DNA of 64,000 nucleotides from an uncultured Collinsella sp. (GCA_900555555.1 USLK01000005.1:9926-73925); one strand, 5' to 3'; positions 36,375 to 45,577 are shown, counted from the first letter of the stretch. The notes: generated by a model not told the origin, from the letters alone. Program-made: numbers and translations.

Positions 36375-37415
36375 TTACCTACCAAGTAAACGAGCGAGGG
36401 CGGCCCGCTTGCCATACTGTTGAGCATAGTACGAAAGAGCGAGCCTCTTACGGGCCAGCGGGGATTCGATGCGCGAAAGGCAAGCCTCTTCCAGCATTTG
36501 CCCGGTGTACTTGGGCAGCCCCAGGGATGTAAGCTCCTGAGAGCTCCAGCACGTATGAAGCGCATCTTCAACGCCTTGCGCAATTCGCCCATAGTCCTCA
36601 TTGGAAAACTTGAGTGCACCGTAAAGGGCAAAGTCGAGGGCAAACGCAACGAATTGAGCCGGACACAACGGCGCAGACCCGCTCGCCTTCCATTCGCGAC
36701 ATATCACCGTCAGGATTTTGACATGTTCCCCCATTTTATACACGGGGTCGTTCTTCACCGTCGTCATGAGCGACCCGGCGCGGGAGGCTCGATAGTTGTA
36801 CAGCTTGTGCGAGGAGAATACCGTCTTGCGGCTACGGGGATAGACGGCGAAGTGAAACACCTGATCCTCGCCGAAGCGCACGGTTTCATCAAAGCGCAGA
36901 CCCTCATCGCGCAAAAACGCGGTGCGGCACGCCGTGCGCCAGGCAAAGGGTCGGGACTTCTCCTTGAAGAGTATGTCGGGGTCGAAACCATCGTATACGG
37001 CATCGCCTGGCGAAAGAACATCTTCCAGCCAGGGATAGGCGGCCTCGGGGGGCACGATATTGGCACCATAGGTAAACACGTCGTACGACTCCTCGTCGAA
37101 ACGACGCGCAATCTCTTCGCAGCAGGTGGGAACTATGGTGTCATCGGAGTCCACGAAGCAAAGGACCGGGGACGAGGCGGCTTGTATGCCGGCGTTGCGT
37201 GCAGACGAAAGGCCCCCGTTTGGCTTGCTGACCACGCGGATCCTGTCGTCCCTAGAAGCCCAGCCCCGCAGGATGTCGGCAGAGGAGTCCGTGGAGCCAT
37301 CGTCCACGCAAACGATCTCGATATCGCGCAGCGTCTGACCGGTGATGGAAGCGAGGCACTCATCGAGGTAGTCCTCGACATTGTACACGGGGACGACGAC
37401 GCTCACGCGACTCAT
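36375..37415 (-). CDS. GT2 glycosyltransferase
   Basis: Cytoplasmic family 2 glycosyltransferase of 346 residues. It begins with the usual VSVVVPVYNVEDYLDECLASI, has the DDGSTDSS loop and the SDDTI metal-binding motif (about 95). It overlaps the upstream GT2 gene by four bases (ATGA) and is followed six bases later by the two-domain GT2, so the three are one operon. The donor is unknown. Confidence 0.9.
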   Translation of the reverse strand: MSRVSVVVPVYNVEDYLDECLASITGQTLRDIEIVCVDDGSTDSSADILRGWASRDDRIRVVSKPNGGLSSARNAGIQAASSPVLCFVDSDDTIVPTCCEEIARRFDEESYDVFTYGANIVPPEAAYPWLEDVLSPGDAVYDGFDPDILFKEKSRPFAWRTACRTAFLRDEGLRFDETVRFGEDQVFHFAVYPRSRKTVFSSHKLYNYRASRAGSLMTTVKNDPVYKMGEHVKILTVICREWKASGSAPLCPAQFVAFALDFALYGALKFSNEDYGRIAQGVEDALHTCWSSQELTSLGLPKYTGQMLEEACLSRIESPLARKRLALSYYAQQYGKRAALARLLGR

Positions 37416-38575
37416 GCGGCACCGCCCTCGCTGTTGAGGCGGCGGACGGAATGCTTGAACGTTTTAAAGGCCAGGACCTTCATGACCAGCGGAATCCCAC
37501 CAAGACGCAGGTAATGCCTGAAGGAATTGAGCTTACCGGGTGCGGTGAACTTCGAACGGTAGCCGTCGAAACCCTCGGGATCGGACATGAGCGCTCGCAG
37601 GTCGGCCTCCGCCCACGGCTCGAAAAGCTCGAAATCGATCATACCGAGCTCATCGTCTTTGCGGAACTCCCGAGAGGCGTGCTTCAGGAAGTCCAGCCTA
37701 AGGTCCTTGGAGAGACGGTCGTAATTCCACATATAGCTATCGAACTTCATGCGCTCGCAGATACCGCGCAGCGCGGGGTCGCCCGAGCAGTGCTCGTCGA
37801 TAAACCGTTCCATAGCGGCATACTCATCGCATACGCACAAAGCTTTACCTGCAGAATTGACCGAAGATGCCTCGTTATCCTGTCGATACGACAAGATGGG
37901 CTCGCCGAGGAATGTTGCGCGCTCGGCCGAAGCCCAAACCTTGAAATTGAAGCCGGCATCCTGATAGGAAGCGCCAGGCGTCTCAAGGAAACGAATGCCG
38001 TTGCGCTGCAAAAACGAACGGCTGTACAAAGCGGACCAAATAGAAGGCTTGCGGAAGAAAATCGCAAGGTCGTCCAGGGGCCTCATCGTGCGACCGATCT
38101 CCCGATCATCAACGATGCGGAACTGACGCCGATGCTCCTCGGGTGTAGACCAATAGAGCCAGAAATCGGCCTTTACGACATCGGAATCGTTCGCAAGGGC
38201 AGCATCGTGAAGAAGCTCGAGTGCACACGGCTCGTAGAAGTCATCGGGTTCGAGAATCGCCATGTATGATCCAAGGGCAGCATCCAAGCCGATATTCATG
38301 GAAGCGCCGTAGCCGGAATTGGATTTATCGATAAGTCGAAACCTGGGATCGCGCTCCATGTAGGAACGAGCGATTTCGACCGAGCCGTCAGTCGAGCCAT
38401 CATTGATGACCAATACTTCAAAATCGGTAAAAGTCTGAGCGGCGAGCGAGTCGAGCGCCTGCGAAAGATACTTCTCCGTATTGTACGTAGGAACGAGAAC
38501 AGAGACCTCGGGCTTTGCAACCCGAGGCTCTGAAATCGTCACGTTGTCCAGGACTCCAGTCAATGAGAACACCAA
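37412..38575 (-). CDS. GT2 glycosyltransferase
   Basis: Family 2 glycosyltransferase of up to 387 residues, starting VSVLVPTYNTEKYLSQALDSL after a 22-residue lead, with NDGSTDGS and the LEPDD metal motif. The start is uncertain: TTG at 38575 and GTG at 38572 have a weak AGG close by, and a GTG at 38542 has GGAG at eleven bases. It lies 22 bases after rmlCD, linking dTDP-rhamnose supply to glycosyl transfer. Confidence 0.88.
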   Translation of the reverse strand: MVFSLTGVLDNVTISEPRVAKPEVSVLVPTYNTEKYLSQALDSLAAQTFTDFEVLVINDGSTDGSVEIARSYMERDPRFRLIDKSNSGYGASMNIGLDAALGSYMAILEPDDFYEPCALELLHDAALANDSDVVKADFWLYWSTPEEHRRQFRIVDDREIGRTMRPLDDLAIFFRKPSIWSALYSRSFLQRNGIRFLETPGASYQDAGFNFKVWASAERATFLGEPILSYRQDNEASSVNSAGKALCVCDEYAAMERFIDEHCSGDPALRGICERMKFDSYMWNYDRLSKDLRLDFLKHASREFRKDDELGMIDFELFEPWAEADLRALMSDPEGFDGYRSKFTAPGKLNSFRHYLRLGGIPLVMKVLAFKTFKHSVRRLNSEGGAA

Positions 38576-38597
38576 CCTGAAAAGCGTGCGTAGTTGT

Positions 38598-40070
38598 TTA
38601 CAGTGTCGAGACGTACTCCTCGAGCTCGTCCTCCCAGTCGCGCGGCTCGAAGCCGGCGGCGCGGATCTTGGAGAGGTCGAGGTCGGAGTGCTCGGGACGC
38701 GGGGCGATCGGCCCCTCGGCGGCGGCGTAGTAGTCGGCGGTTGAGACGTGCTCCACGGCGGCGCCGTTGCCGTTGGCGAGGTCGAACACGCGCTCGGCGA
38801 TTCCCGCCCAGGACTCCACCGCCCCGGAGCCCGTGAGGTTGTACGTGCCGTGCGGGGCGGGGGCGCTGGGCTCCACGTCGCCGTCGCGGTAGCCGAGCAG
38901 GTGCAGGATGCCCTCCGCCATCTGGTCGGTGAAGGTGAGGCGGCCGAGCTGGTCGTCGACCACGGTGACGCGGTCGAGGGCGTCTGACGGTTCGGCGACG
39001 CGGTCGGAGAGCGCCCTCATCGTCTTGACGAAGTTGCGGCCGTCGCCGATGACCCAGGAGCTGCGAACGACGTAGTGGCGCGGGCAGCCGGCCACGGCCA
39101 GGTCGCCCGCGGCCTTGGACTGACCGTAGACGGACAGCGGGCTGAGGGGCTCGTCCTCGGGGTGGTTGCCGACGGTGCCGTCGAAGACGTAGTCGGAGGA
39201 GACGTGCACCAGGGCGATGCCGTGCTCGGCGCATGTGCGGGCCATGAGCGCGGGCCCGGTCGCGTTGGCGGCCCAGCAGGCGCGGCGCCCCTCGGGGGTC
39301 TCCGCGGCGTCGACGGCGGTGTACGCGCCGCAGTTGATCACGGCGCCGTACAGCGACCAGTCGTACTTGGCGTAGTCGCCCGGGTCGGATAGGTCGAAGG
39401 TGTCGATGTCGCAGTAGTCGAAGCCGGGCAGGCCGCGGGCCTCGGCGGCGGCGCGCACGGCACGACCGAGCTGGCCGTCGCAGCCGGTGACGAGCGTGCG
39501 CCTCGGCGCCATGGGCAGCGCGTCGGCGAGCATGGGGTGGCCGCGGTCGGCCTCGGACAGCTCGCACTCGGACAGCGGGATGGGCCAGTCGATGGCGAGC
39601 TCGGGGTCGGCCAGGTTGACGAAGGTGTAGGTCCTCTTGAGCTCCGCCGACCAGTGGGCGTTCACCAGGTACGTGTAGGCGGTGCCGTCCTCGAGGGCCT
39701 GGAAGGAGTTGCCCACGCCGCGGGGCACGTAGATGGCCCTGGACGGGTCGAGCACGCAGGTGAACACCCGGCCGAACGACTCGCCGGGGCGCAGGTCGAC
39801 CCACGCGCCGAACACGGAGCCGGTCGCGACGGAGATGTACTTGTCCCACGGCTCGGCGTGGATCCCGCGCGTCACGCCGCGCTCCGCGTTGAAGCTGATG
39901 TTGTTCTGCACGGGGCCGAAGTCCGGCAGGCCGAGCGCGCCCATCTTCGCGCGCTGCCAGTTCTCCTTGAACCAGCCCCGGGAGTCCCCGTGCACGGGCA
40001 GGTCGAACACGAGCATCCCGGGGATGTTCGTCTCGGTCGCGGTCAGTTCCTTCTCGAATTCGAGCGCCAT
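38598..40070 (-). CDS. rmlCD: Fused dTDP-4-dehydrorhamnose 3,5-epimerase / reductase (RmlC-RmlD)
   Basis: Carries out the last two steps of dTDP-L-rhamnose synthesis in one 490-residue chain. Residues 1-185 are the RmlC cupin (RGIHAEPWDKY with the catalytic His, and YVPRGVGNSFQALED). Residues about 200-490 are the RmlD reductase (NAD(P)-binding TGCDGQLGRA, SSDYVFDG, and YGQSKAAGD as the Tyr-x-x-x-Lys pair). Separate proteins are commoner; fusions are known in some actinobacteria such as Bifidobacterium. The ATG at 40070 has AAGGCGG upstream. The sequence is visibly GC-richer than the genes on either side. Confidence 0.93.
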   Translation of the reverse strand: MALEFEKELTATETNIPGMLVFDLPVHGDSRGWFKENWQRAKMGALGLPDFGPVQNNISFNAERGVTRGIHAEPWDKYISVATGSVFGAWVDLRPGESFGRVFTCVLDPSRAIYVPRGVGNSFQALEDGTAYTYLVNAHWSAELKRTYTFVNLADPELAIDWPIPLSECELSEADRGHPMLADALPMAPRRTLVTGCDGQLGRAVRAAAEARGLPGFDYCDIDTFDLSDPGDYAKYDWSLYGAVINCGAYTAVDAAETPEGRRACWAANATGPALMARTCAEHGIALVHVSSDYVFDGTVGNHPEDEPLSPLSVYGQSKAAGDLAVAGCPRHYVVRSSWVIGDGRNFVKTMRALSDRVAEPSDALDRVTVVDDQLGRLTFTDQMAEGILHLLGYRDGDVEPSAPAPHGTYNLTGSGAVESWAGIAERVFDLANGNGAAVEHVSTADYYAAAEGPIAPRPEHSDLDLSKIRAAGFEPRDWEDELEEYVSTL

Positions 40071-40157
40071 AAAGGCCGCCTTTCTCATGGGGATGGCCGT
40101 GCCCCGCCCCCCCGCCGCTCGGGCTCGGGGCGGGGCGCGGCCGCGCCTGCGATGCTC

Positions 40158-41180
40158 CTACTGGCCCTGGGCGCGGTACCTCGCCTCGGTGGCCTCCTTG
40201 GCCGGGCGCCACCAAGCCTCGTTGTCGCGGTACCAGGCTATGGTCTCGGCCAGGCCGGCGGCGAAGTCGGTGTGCTTGGGCTCCCAGCCGAGCTCGCGGC
40301 GGAGCTTGGTGGCGTCGATGGCGTAGCGGCGGTCGTGGCCGGGGCGGTCGCGCACCCAGTCGAAGTCGTCCTCGTCCCGGCCGAAGGCGCGCAGGATCTC
40401 GCGCAGGACCGTGAGGTTGTCGAGCTCGCCGTCGGCGCCGATGAGGTAGGTCTCGCCGATGCGGCCGCGGGTGAGGATGCACCACACGGCGGAGCTGTGG
40501 TCCTCGGTGTGGATCCAGTCGCGGACGTTGCGCCCGTCGCCGTAGAGCTTGGGGCGGACGCCGTCGATGATGTTGGTGATCTGGCGCGGGATGAACTTCT
40601 CCACGTGCTGGTAGGGCCCGTAGTTGTTGGAGCAGTTGGAGATGGTGGCCCTCACGCCGAAGGTGCGGCACCAGGCGCGGACGAGCAGGTCCGAGGCGGC
40701 CTTGGTGGAGCTGTACGGCGAGCTCGGGCGGTACGGGGTCTCCTCGGTGAAGCGGGCCGGGTCGTCGAGCGCCAGGTCGCCGTAGACCTCGTCGGTCGAC
40801 ACGTGGTGGTAGCGGACAGCGAATTTGCGACACGCCTCGAGCAGGCGGTAGGTGCCCTCCACGTTGGTGCGCAGGAAGGGCTCCGGGTCGGCGATGGAGT
40901 TGTCGTTGTGGGACTCGGCGGCGTAGTGCACGACGGCGTCGTGGCCGGGCACGAGCTCGTCGAGCAGCGCGGCGTCGCAGATGTCGCCCACCACGAGCTC
41001 CACGCGGTCGGCCGGCAGCCCCGCGATGTTCTCGCGGTTGCCCGCGTAGGTGAGCTTGTCGAGCACCGTCACGTGCACGCCGGGGCAGTTGTCCACGACG
41101 TAGTGCACGAAGTTGCTTCCGATGAAGCCGCAGCCGCCCGTGACGATGATGTTCCTGGGCTCGAAGGCCTCCTGGGTCAT
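40158..41180 (-). CDS. rmlB: dTDP-glucose 4,6-dehydratase
   Basis: Second step of dTDP-L-rhamnose synthesis, 340 residues. The Rossmann motif is VTGGCGFIGSNF; the catalytic segments are HVSTDEVYGDL and YSSTKAASD (Tyr-x-x-x-Lys); NNYGPYQ and PGHDRRYAID are typical of RmlB. The ATG at 41180 has GGGAGGA just upstream and lies 11 bases after the rmlA stop. A longer frame runs backwards into rmlA and is rejected. Confidence 0.96.
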   Translation of the reverse strand: MTQEAFEPRNIIVTGGCGFIGSNFVHYVVDNCPGVHVTVLDKLTYAGNRENIAGLPADRVELVVGDICDAALLDELVPGHDAVVHYAAESHNDNSIADPEPFLRTNVEGTYRLLEACRKFAVRYHHVSTDEVYGDLALDDPARFTEETPYRPSSPYSSTKAASDLLVRAWCRTFGVRATISNCSNNYGPYQHVEKFIPRQITNIIDGVRPKLYGDGRNVRDWIHTEDHSSAVWCILTRGRIGETYLIGADGELDNLTVLREILRAFGRDEDDFDWVRDRPGHDRRYAIDATKLRRELGWEPKHTDFAAGLAETIAWYRDNEAWWRPAKEATEARYRAQGQ

Positions 41181-41191
41181 GTTGGTCCTCC

Positions 41192-42094
41192 CTAGTACTC
41201 GGACACGCGGTTTATGATCTCGCCGGCGGCGACGCGCTTGAGGTGCTTCCCGTACTCGGACTTGCCGTAGCGCTCGGCGCACTCCAGCAGCGTCGCGCGG
41301 TCGATCCAGCCGTTCTCGTAGGCGATCTCCTCGAGCACGGACACGGGCATGTCCTGGGAGCGCTCCACGGCGCGGACGAACTCGCCCGCCTCGTGGAGGG
41401 ACTCCATGGTGCCGGTGTCGAGCCACGCGTAGCCGCGCCCGAGGGTCACCACGGACAGCAGCCCGTCCTCCAGGTACATGCGGTTGAGGTCGGTGATCTC
41501 GAGCTCGCCGCGGGCGGAGGGGACGACCTCCCTGGCGCGCCCGCACACGTCGCCGGGGTAGAAGTACAGGCCGGTGACGGCGTAGGAGCTCTTGGGGCGC
41601 TCGGGCTTCTCCTCGATGGAGACGGCGTTGAAGGACTCGTCGAACTCCACGACGCCGAATCGCTCGGGGTCGTCGACGTGGTAGCCGAACACGGTGGCGA
41701 GGCCCTTCGTCTCGGCGTTCTCCACCGCGCGGCGGAGGTGCCGTCCCAGGCCGTTGCCGTAGAAGATGTTGTCGCCGAGGACGAGCGCGCAGGGCTCGCC
41801 TCCGGCGAACTCCTCGCCGATGACGAAGGCCTGCGCGAGGCCGTCGGGGCTGGGCTGGACGGCGTAGGACAGGTTCACGCCGTAGTCCGACCCGTCGCGC
41901 AGCAGGCGCTCGAAGTTGGGCAGGTCCTTGGGCGTCGAGATGATCAGGATGTCGCGGATGCCGGCCATCATGAGGACGGACAGCGGGTAGTAGATCATCG
42001 GCTTGTCGTAGACCGGCAGCAGCTGCTTGCTGGTGACGGTGGTGAGCGGGTACAGGCGGGTGCCAGAGCCGCCCGCGAGGATGATGCCCTTCAT
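41192..42094 (-). CDS. rmlA: Glucose-1-phosphate thymidylyltransferase
   Basis: First step of dTDP-L-rhamnose synthesis, 300 residues. The nucleotide-binding motif GGSGTRLYPLT is at residues 8-18, followed by KQLLPVYDKPMIYYPLS, LVLGDNIFYG and AWLDTGTMESL, all standard for RmlA. The ATG at 42094 has AAGGAG eight bases upstream. A candidate -10 box and a 14-bp palindrome lie in the 80-base gap before it, so the rml-glycosyltransferase operon may begin here. Confidence 0.96.
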   Translation of the reverse strand: MKGIILAGGSGTRLYPLTTVTSKQLLPVYDKPMIYYPLSVLMMAGIRDILIISTPKDLPNFERLLRDGSDYGVNLSYAVQPSPDGLAQAFVIGEEFAGGEPCALVLGDNIFYGNGLGRHLRRAVENAETKGLATVFGYHVDDPERFGVVEFDESFNAVSIEEKPERPKSSYAVTGLYFYPGDVCGRAREVVPSARGELEITDLNRMYLEDGLLSVVTLGRGYAWLDTGTMESLHEAGEFVRAVERSQDMPVSVLEEIAYENGWIDRATLLECAERYGKSEYGKHLKRVAAGEIINRVSEY

Positions 42095-42112
42095 GGAAAA
42101 GCTCCTTCTTGG

Positions 42113-42126
42113 AATCAATATTGATT
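42113..42126. promoter_or_regulatory. 14-bp palindrome in the rmlA leader
   Basis: AATCAATATTGATT is a perfect palindrome between a candidate -10 box (42132-42137, TACAAT on minus) and the rmlA ribosome-binding site. The position over the likely transcription start fits an operator, but no cognate regulator is identified. Confidence 0.45.
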
Positions 42127-42131
42127 TTGCA

Positions 42132-42137
42132 ATTGTA
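42132..42137 (-). promoter_or_regulatory. Candidate -10 box of the rml operon
   Basis: TACAAT on the minus strand, 38 bases upstream of the rmlA ATG, preceded by GG as at metK. The -35 region is weak. Confidence 0.4.
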
Positions 42138-42174
42138 CCGCTTGTTGCCAAATCAGAGAAATCCCGGAGCAGAC

Positions 42175-43443
42175 TCAGCGAATGGGCACAACATCGAAGG
42201 AGACTGCGGAGTCGGCGCCGCCGTATACCGGAACAAGCAAGGCATCCCCATTGCTCGAAACCGAAGGGCGAGAGTACCCCGGCGCAGTACCCAATAGCAT
42301 TACGGATGACGGGTTTTGCGCATCAAAGGCATACATCTCCGCGTGCTCAAGCTGCGAGCCGCTACCCCAGGTAAAGAATCTATCCGAGATGGAACCTATG
42401 ACCGTAGGGCTGAGCGTGTGGATCCAGGAGATGGGATCTGAGAACGTCTCCCCCCAAATCCCCACATAGCAGCCAGAGGGCTCAACCGCGTTTGAAAAAG
42501 CGACGACGTGGAGTTTTTTAGAGGCCCAAACGCCCGAGATGCACCAGTTGGACTGCGCGGAGTCGACCGTCAGTACATCTTTTTCGCCATCGCCGCCATC
42601 AAAGACGAGTCGGGAGTAGCCGAGCATATCGTCACTCGATTCTATACGGTCGGTCGCGTATAGGACGCCGCCGTCCACAGCCCAAGGAAAACTACCGGCA
42701 CCGACGATGTTGCGCTTCCCGTTCTTCAGAACATATTTCAAAACCTGGGGGGACCAGGAGTCCCCGCGTTTAACGTTGGATGCGTAGAAAACATCGTCAT
42801 CGTTCATGGTCGGAATAATCTCACCAGGAAGCTCGGGCGTATCGCTTGAGCCGTTGAGCTCCTCGGCCGTATCGAGAACCTTGGTCTTGTTGGATGCGGA
42901 GTCCCAATAGCTGAGCTGCCAGTTGTTGATGCCGACCTGATACGACTCGTTGAGCGTGGCCGAATACCACGTTACCCCATCCTCGGAGCCGGACCCATCG
43001 CGGGGCTCATAATAAGGATCTTTGGAAACATCCGATACGGGCTTGGGACCGCGCTCGGTAATAACCGATGCAGAATAAGATGTGAGGACATCGGGCGTTT
43101 TAGAGCTTGAGCCGAAAACCTTGTTACTGGAAATGGGAAACGAGCCTATCTGGGAGAAATCGCCGCCAAAAGACCACGCGACCTTCCAGGAGGATTCACG
43201 GGTCGAATCTTGGACCTCGAGGATGGGGGCAGTAGGGTCGGCTCCCAAGAGTTTGAAAGGAAGGGCGGGGTTCTGCTTGGCATCTTGAGCCGAGGGGGTG
43301 TCGAAGACCTCCACGTTTTGATCGGGCTCGACCGTGTCCTTGCGTGCATCCCCATGGAGACGCGAAAACAAGTAGGCACCGCCACAAAGCGCAGCCGCAA
43401 TTAATACAGCAGAGACAATGAGCGCGCGCTTGCGTTTAACCAT
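42175..43443 (-). CDS. Membrane-anchored extracellular protein of unknown function
   Basis: Protein of 422 residues: a short basic tail (MVKRKRA), one membrane helix (about 8-28) and an extracellular region rich in Ser, Asp, Gly and Trp with repeated short beta-like stretches (WKVAWSFGGD, WQLSYWDSASN, VFYASNVKRGD, VLYATDRIESSDD, FFTWGSGSQLEHAEMYAFD). The pattern resembles a TolB/WD-type beta-propeller but I cannot assign a family. GGAGGG lies about ten bases before the ATG at 43443. It sits between a CWB2 wall protein and the rml genes, so it may act in sensing or assembly of the surface polymer. Confidence 0.7.
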   Translation of the reverse strand: MVKRKRALIVSAVLIAAALCGGAYLFSRLHGDARKDTVEPDQNVEVFDTPSAQDAKQNPALPFKLLGADPTAPILEVQDSTRESSWKVAWSFGGDFSQIGSFPISSNKVFGSSSKTPDVLTSYSASVITERGPKPVSDVSKDPYYEPRDGSGSEDGVTWYSATLNESYQVGINNWQLSYWDSASNKTKVLDTAEELNGSSDTPELPGEIIPTMNDDDVFYASNVKRGDSWSPQVLKYVLKNGKRNIVGAGSFPWAVDGGVLYATDRIESSDDMLGYSRLVFDGGDGEKDVLTVDSAQSNWCISGVWASKKLHVVAFSNAVEPSGCYVGIWGETFSDPISWIHTLSPTVIGSISDRFFTWGSGSQLEHAEMYAFDAQNPSSVMLLGTAPGYSRPSVSSNGDALLVPVYGGADSAVSFDVVPIR

Positions 43444-43471
43444 GTCGACAGAACCCTCCCCTTTTGATTTG

Positions 43472-45577
43472 TTACACCGGTACGTACATACCGATATGCT
43501 GTTTGCCGTCCCCCATGATCTCATGCTGGCAATACGTGGTGATGAAATTATTGAAGCTGGGGTACTCAAACTTCCGGCTCGCCCCGCCCCACAGGACCTT
43601 CGCGCCGGGGTCGGCGATGATCACATGGTCGTTGGCGTTGTTGTAGCCGTCCACAACCATGATGTGGGAGAACGTGCCGTTGTTGTGACCGTTGAAATGC
43701 GGGCCGCCGCGGCGCTCCTGTGCATCGACCGCAGCCGCCAGCCCTCGATCGTACGAACGCATAACCGCATCGCGGGCCGCACCATAAGAAGGAGTATGAA
43801 GCGTGGTATATGCTCGATATCCAAGCCAATCGTTCATACCGCGCTCAAACCAGCGATCGTTAAAGCTGGTGAAATGGTAGGCATCGGTATGCATGTACTT
43901 GGCGACGTTCCATACATTGAGCGGCGTGCCGTTGGCGGAGCCCCACTTGCCGGCCGCCTCGAGTATCATCTGGCCCGAAGTGGGACCGCAGTAGAAGTTG
44001 TTGGGCTGACCATGCCATGGAACGTTGTGATACTGCCAACCGGAGACGGCCCCACAGCCGGTACCGACACGCCCCTCGCGCTGGCCATGCTCCATGAAGT
44101 GGCGGTAGTACGCCGGCCAGTTCACAGCGAAGGCGCGACGAAGGTCCTCATACTGGTTGTAATAGGAGCGCACGTCAAAGCCCTCGCAACCACGACGGCG
44201 CTCACGCATGCCAGAGTTGAGGAAGTGATCGAGCGTTGCCTGGCGGTTGTTGCCGAACGCCTGCTTTACATCGGGATTGTTGGCTCGATAGTACTCATAG
44301 TTGTAGACGGCCTTGTAGGGAGCCTCTTCATCCGTGGCGTAATCGTTGGAATAGCCGTTCTTCCAGCAGTACTCAAGCGTGTGGTAGACACTTGAGGAGA
44401 CAGCGATCTCACCGCCAAAGACATAGCCGCCCGATATGGAAGCGCGATTGTCAGAGATGAAAGAGGTCAAAGGCAAGCGATTGTAGGTGGACGCGATTAC
44501 GAGCACGGATCCGTTCTTTCCGCAAAGGCTCGCTCCTGCTAGAGCATCATAAAAAGTGGAGCCCGTGGCAACGGCCGGAGCGGTAAGGTTCATGCCATGA
44601 TTCAGCTCCCAACGTGCAATCGCGTCGCTCGTCTCATACTCGGTTTGACCATAAATACGCTCATGCGATGTTGCCCCAGCGGAATTAAGTTGCCCCTCAA
44701 CAGAATTGGAGACCGCGATAGGGCCGCCAACAATCACAGATTTCTTAATCCCAGAATGGGCAATGAAATCGCATTGGGAAGAGAGCAGCGTGTTGGAGCC
44801 AGAGGCGCAAATGAGAATGGGCGATTTCGTTGCATATGCGTAGGGCGCAATTGAGAGCGCATCCTGAAACGTGGTAGAGGTAGCCACGATTACCTGGGTT
44901 GCAGGCTTCATCTTTTGAACAAGCTTGGCGATCTCGAGCGAAGTCCCCTGCTGATCCTGCCCGTAAACTCGTGTGACCTCTGAGCAGCCGGCAGATTTAA
45001 CCTGGGCATCAACACCGGACGCAATGGCAATGGGTCCACCGCAAATATAGGCATGTTTTGCACCCAGCCGCTTTATTTCATCCCTTGCCTGCCACGAAAG
45101 GCTATCTTTACGCGTAAGCAAAACAGGACAGTCGAGCACGCCGGCAAGTGCGTTAGCTGCCAGGGCATCCCAAAACGTTGCATCGGTGGCGATCACTACA
45201 TTCTCACTCGTGCTCCATCCCGTCTTGGAGATGGCCTGCATGGTGTCGAATTGGTCTTTACCAAAGATGCGAGACCACCCAGAAACGGAACGGGCCGCCG
45301 GCGATGACACGGGCTCCGCAACGACGTCGTTAACCGATGCATCCTGAACGATACTCTCCGCATCATCAACTAATTTCTCAGAATCGGTATCAGAGATATC
45401 GGTGTCAGCCTCTTCGCTCGCGGCATCTTGGTCCTGCTGAGCAGGAAGCGCAGCCGCCTGATCAGCCTGAACCTCACCGCCGGTTGTCGCCGACTCTTCG
45501 GCGTAGGAAACGCCGGGTGCGGCAAGTAGACCAACTACCATCATCGACAAAATGACGCCTCGATATTTTTTCAACAT
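43472..45577 (-). CDS. Secreted CWB2-repeat protein with C39-like cysteine peptidase domain
   Basis: Secreted wall protein of 701 residues. A signal peptide (cleavage near VSYA-EE, about 26) precedes an acidic linker, three cell-wall-binding type 2 repeats (about 95-400, recognisable as RIFGKDQFDT, RVYGQDQQGT, RIYGQTEYET starts and GGPIAI / GGEIAV ends), two YY..NPD-type repeats (about 425-505, each ending GxREGR-like) and a C-terminal domain with FYCGPTSGQM, SHIMVVDGY and IIADPG. Those three give a Cys, His, Asp set as in C39-type peptidases. It likely cleaves wall peptides or processes a surface protein. AGGAG is five bases before the ATG. Confidence 0.85.
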   Translation of the reverse strand: MLKKYRGVILSMMVVGLLAAPGVSYAEESATTGGEVQADQAAALPAQQDQDAASEEADTDISDTDSEKLVDDAESIVQDASVNDVVAEPVSSPAARSVSGWSRIFGKDQFDTMQAISKTGWSTSENVVIATDATFWDALAANALAGVLDCPVLLTRKDSLSWQARDEIKRLGAKHAYICGGPIAIASGVDAQVKSAGCSEVTRVYGQDQQGTSLEIAKLVQKMKPATQVIVATSTTFQDALSIAPYAYATKSPILICASGSNTLLSSQCDFIAHSGIKKSVIVGGPIAVSNSVEGQLNSAGATSHERIYGQTEYETSDAIARWELNHGMNLTAPAVATGSTFYDALAGASLCGKNGSVLVIASTYNRLPLTSFISDNRASISGGYVFGGEIAVSSSVYHTLEYCWKNGYSNDYATDEEAPYKAVYNYEYYRANNPDVKQAFGNNRQATLDHFLNSGMRERRRGCEGFDVRSYYNQYEDLRRAFAVNWPAYYRHFMEHGQREGRVGTGCGAVSGWQYHNVPWHGQPNNFYCGPTSGQMILEAAGKWGSANGTPLNVWNVAKYMHTDAYHFTSFNDRWFERGMNDWLGYRAYTTLHTPSYGAARDAVMRSYDRGLAAAVDAQERRGGPHFNGHNNGTFSHIMVVDGYNNANDHVIIADPGAKVLWGGASRKFEYPSFNNFITTYCQHEIMGDGKQHIGMYVPV

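Noticed and set aside
38560..41195. Very long Arg/Pro-rich or Gly/Val-rich frames over the rml genes
   Set aside because: The composition (runs of Arg, Pro, Val, Gly) is typical of shadow frames in very GC-rich DNA. RmlB and RmlCD occupy the true frames.
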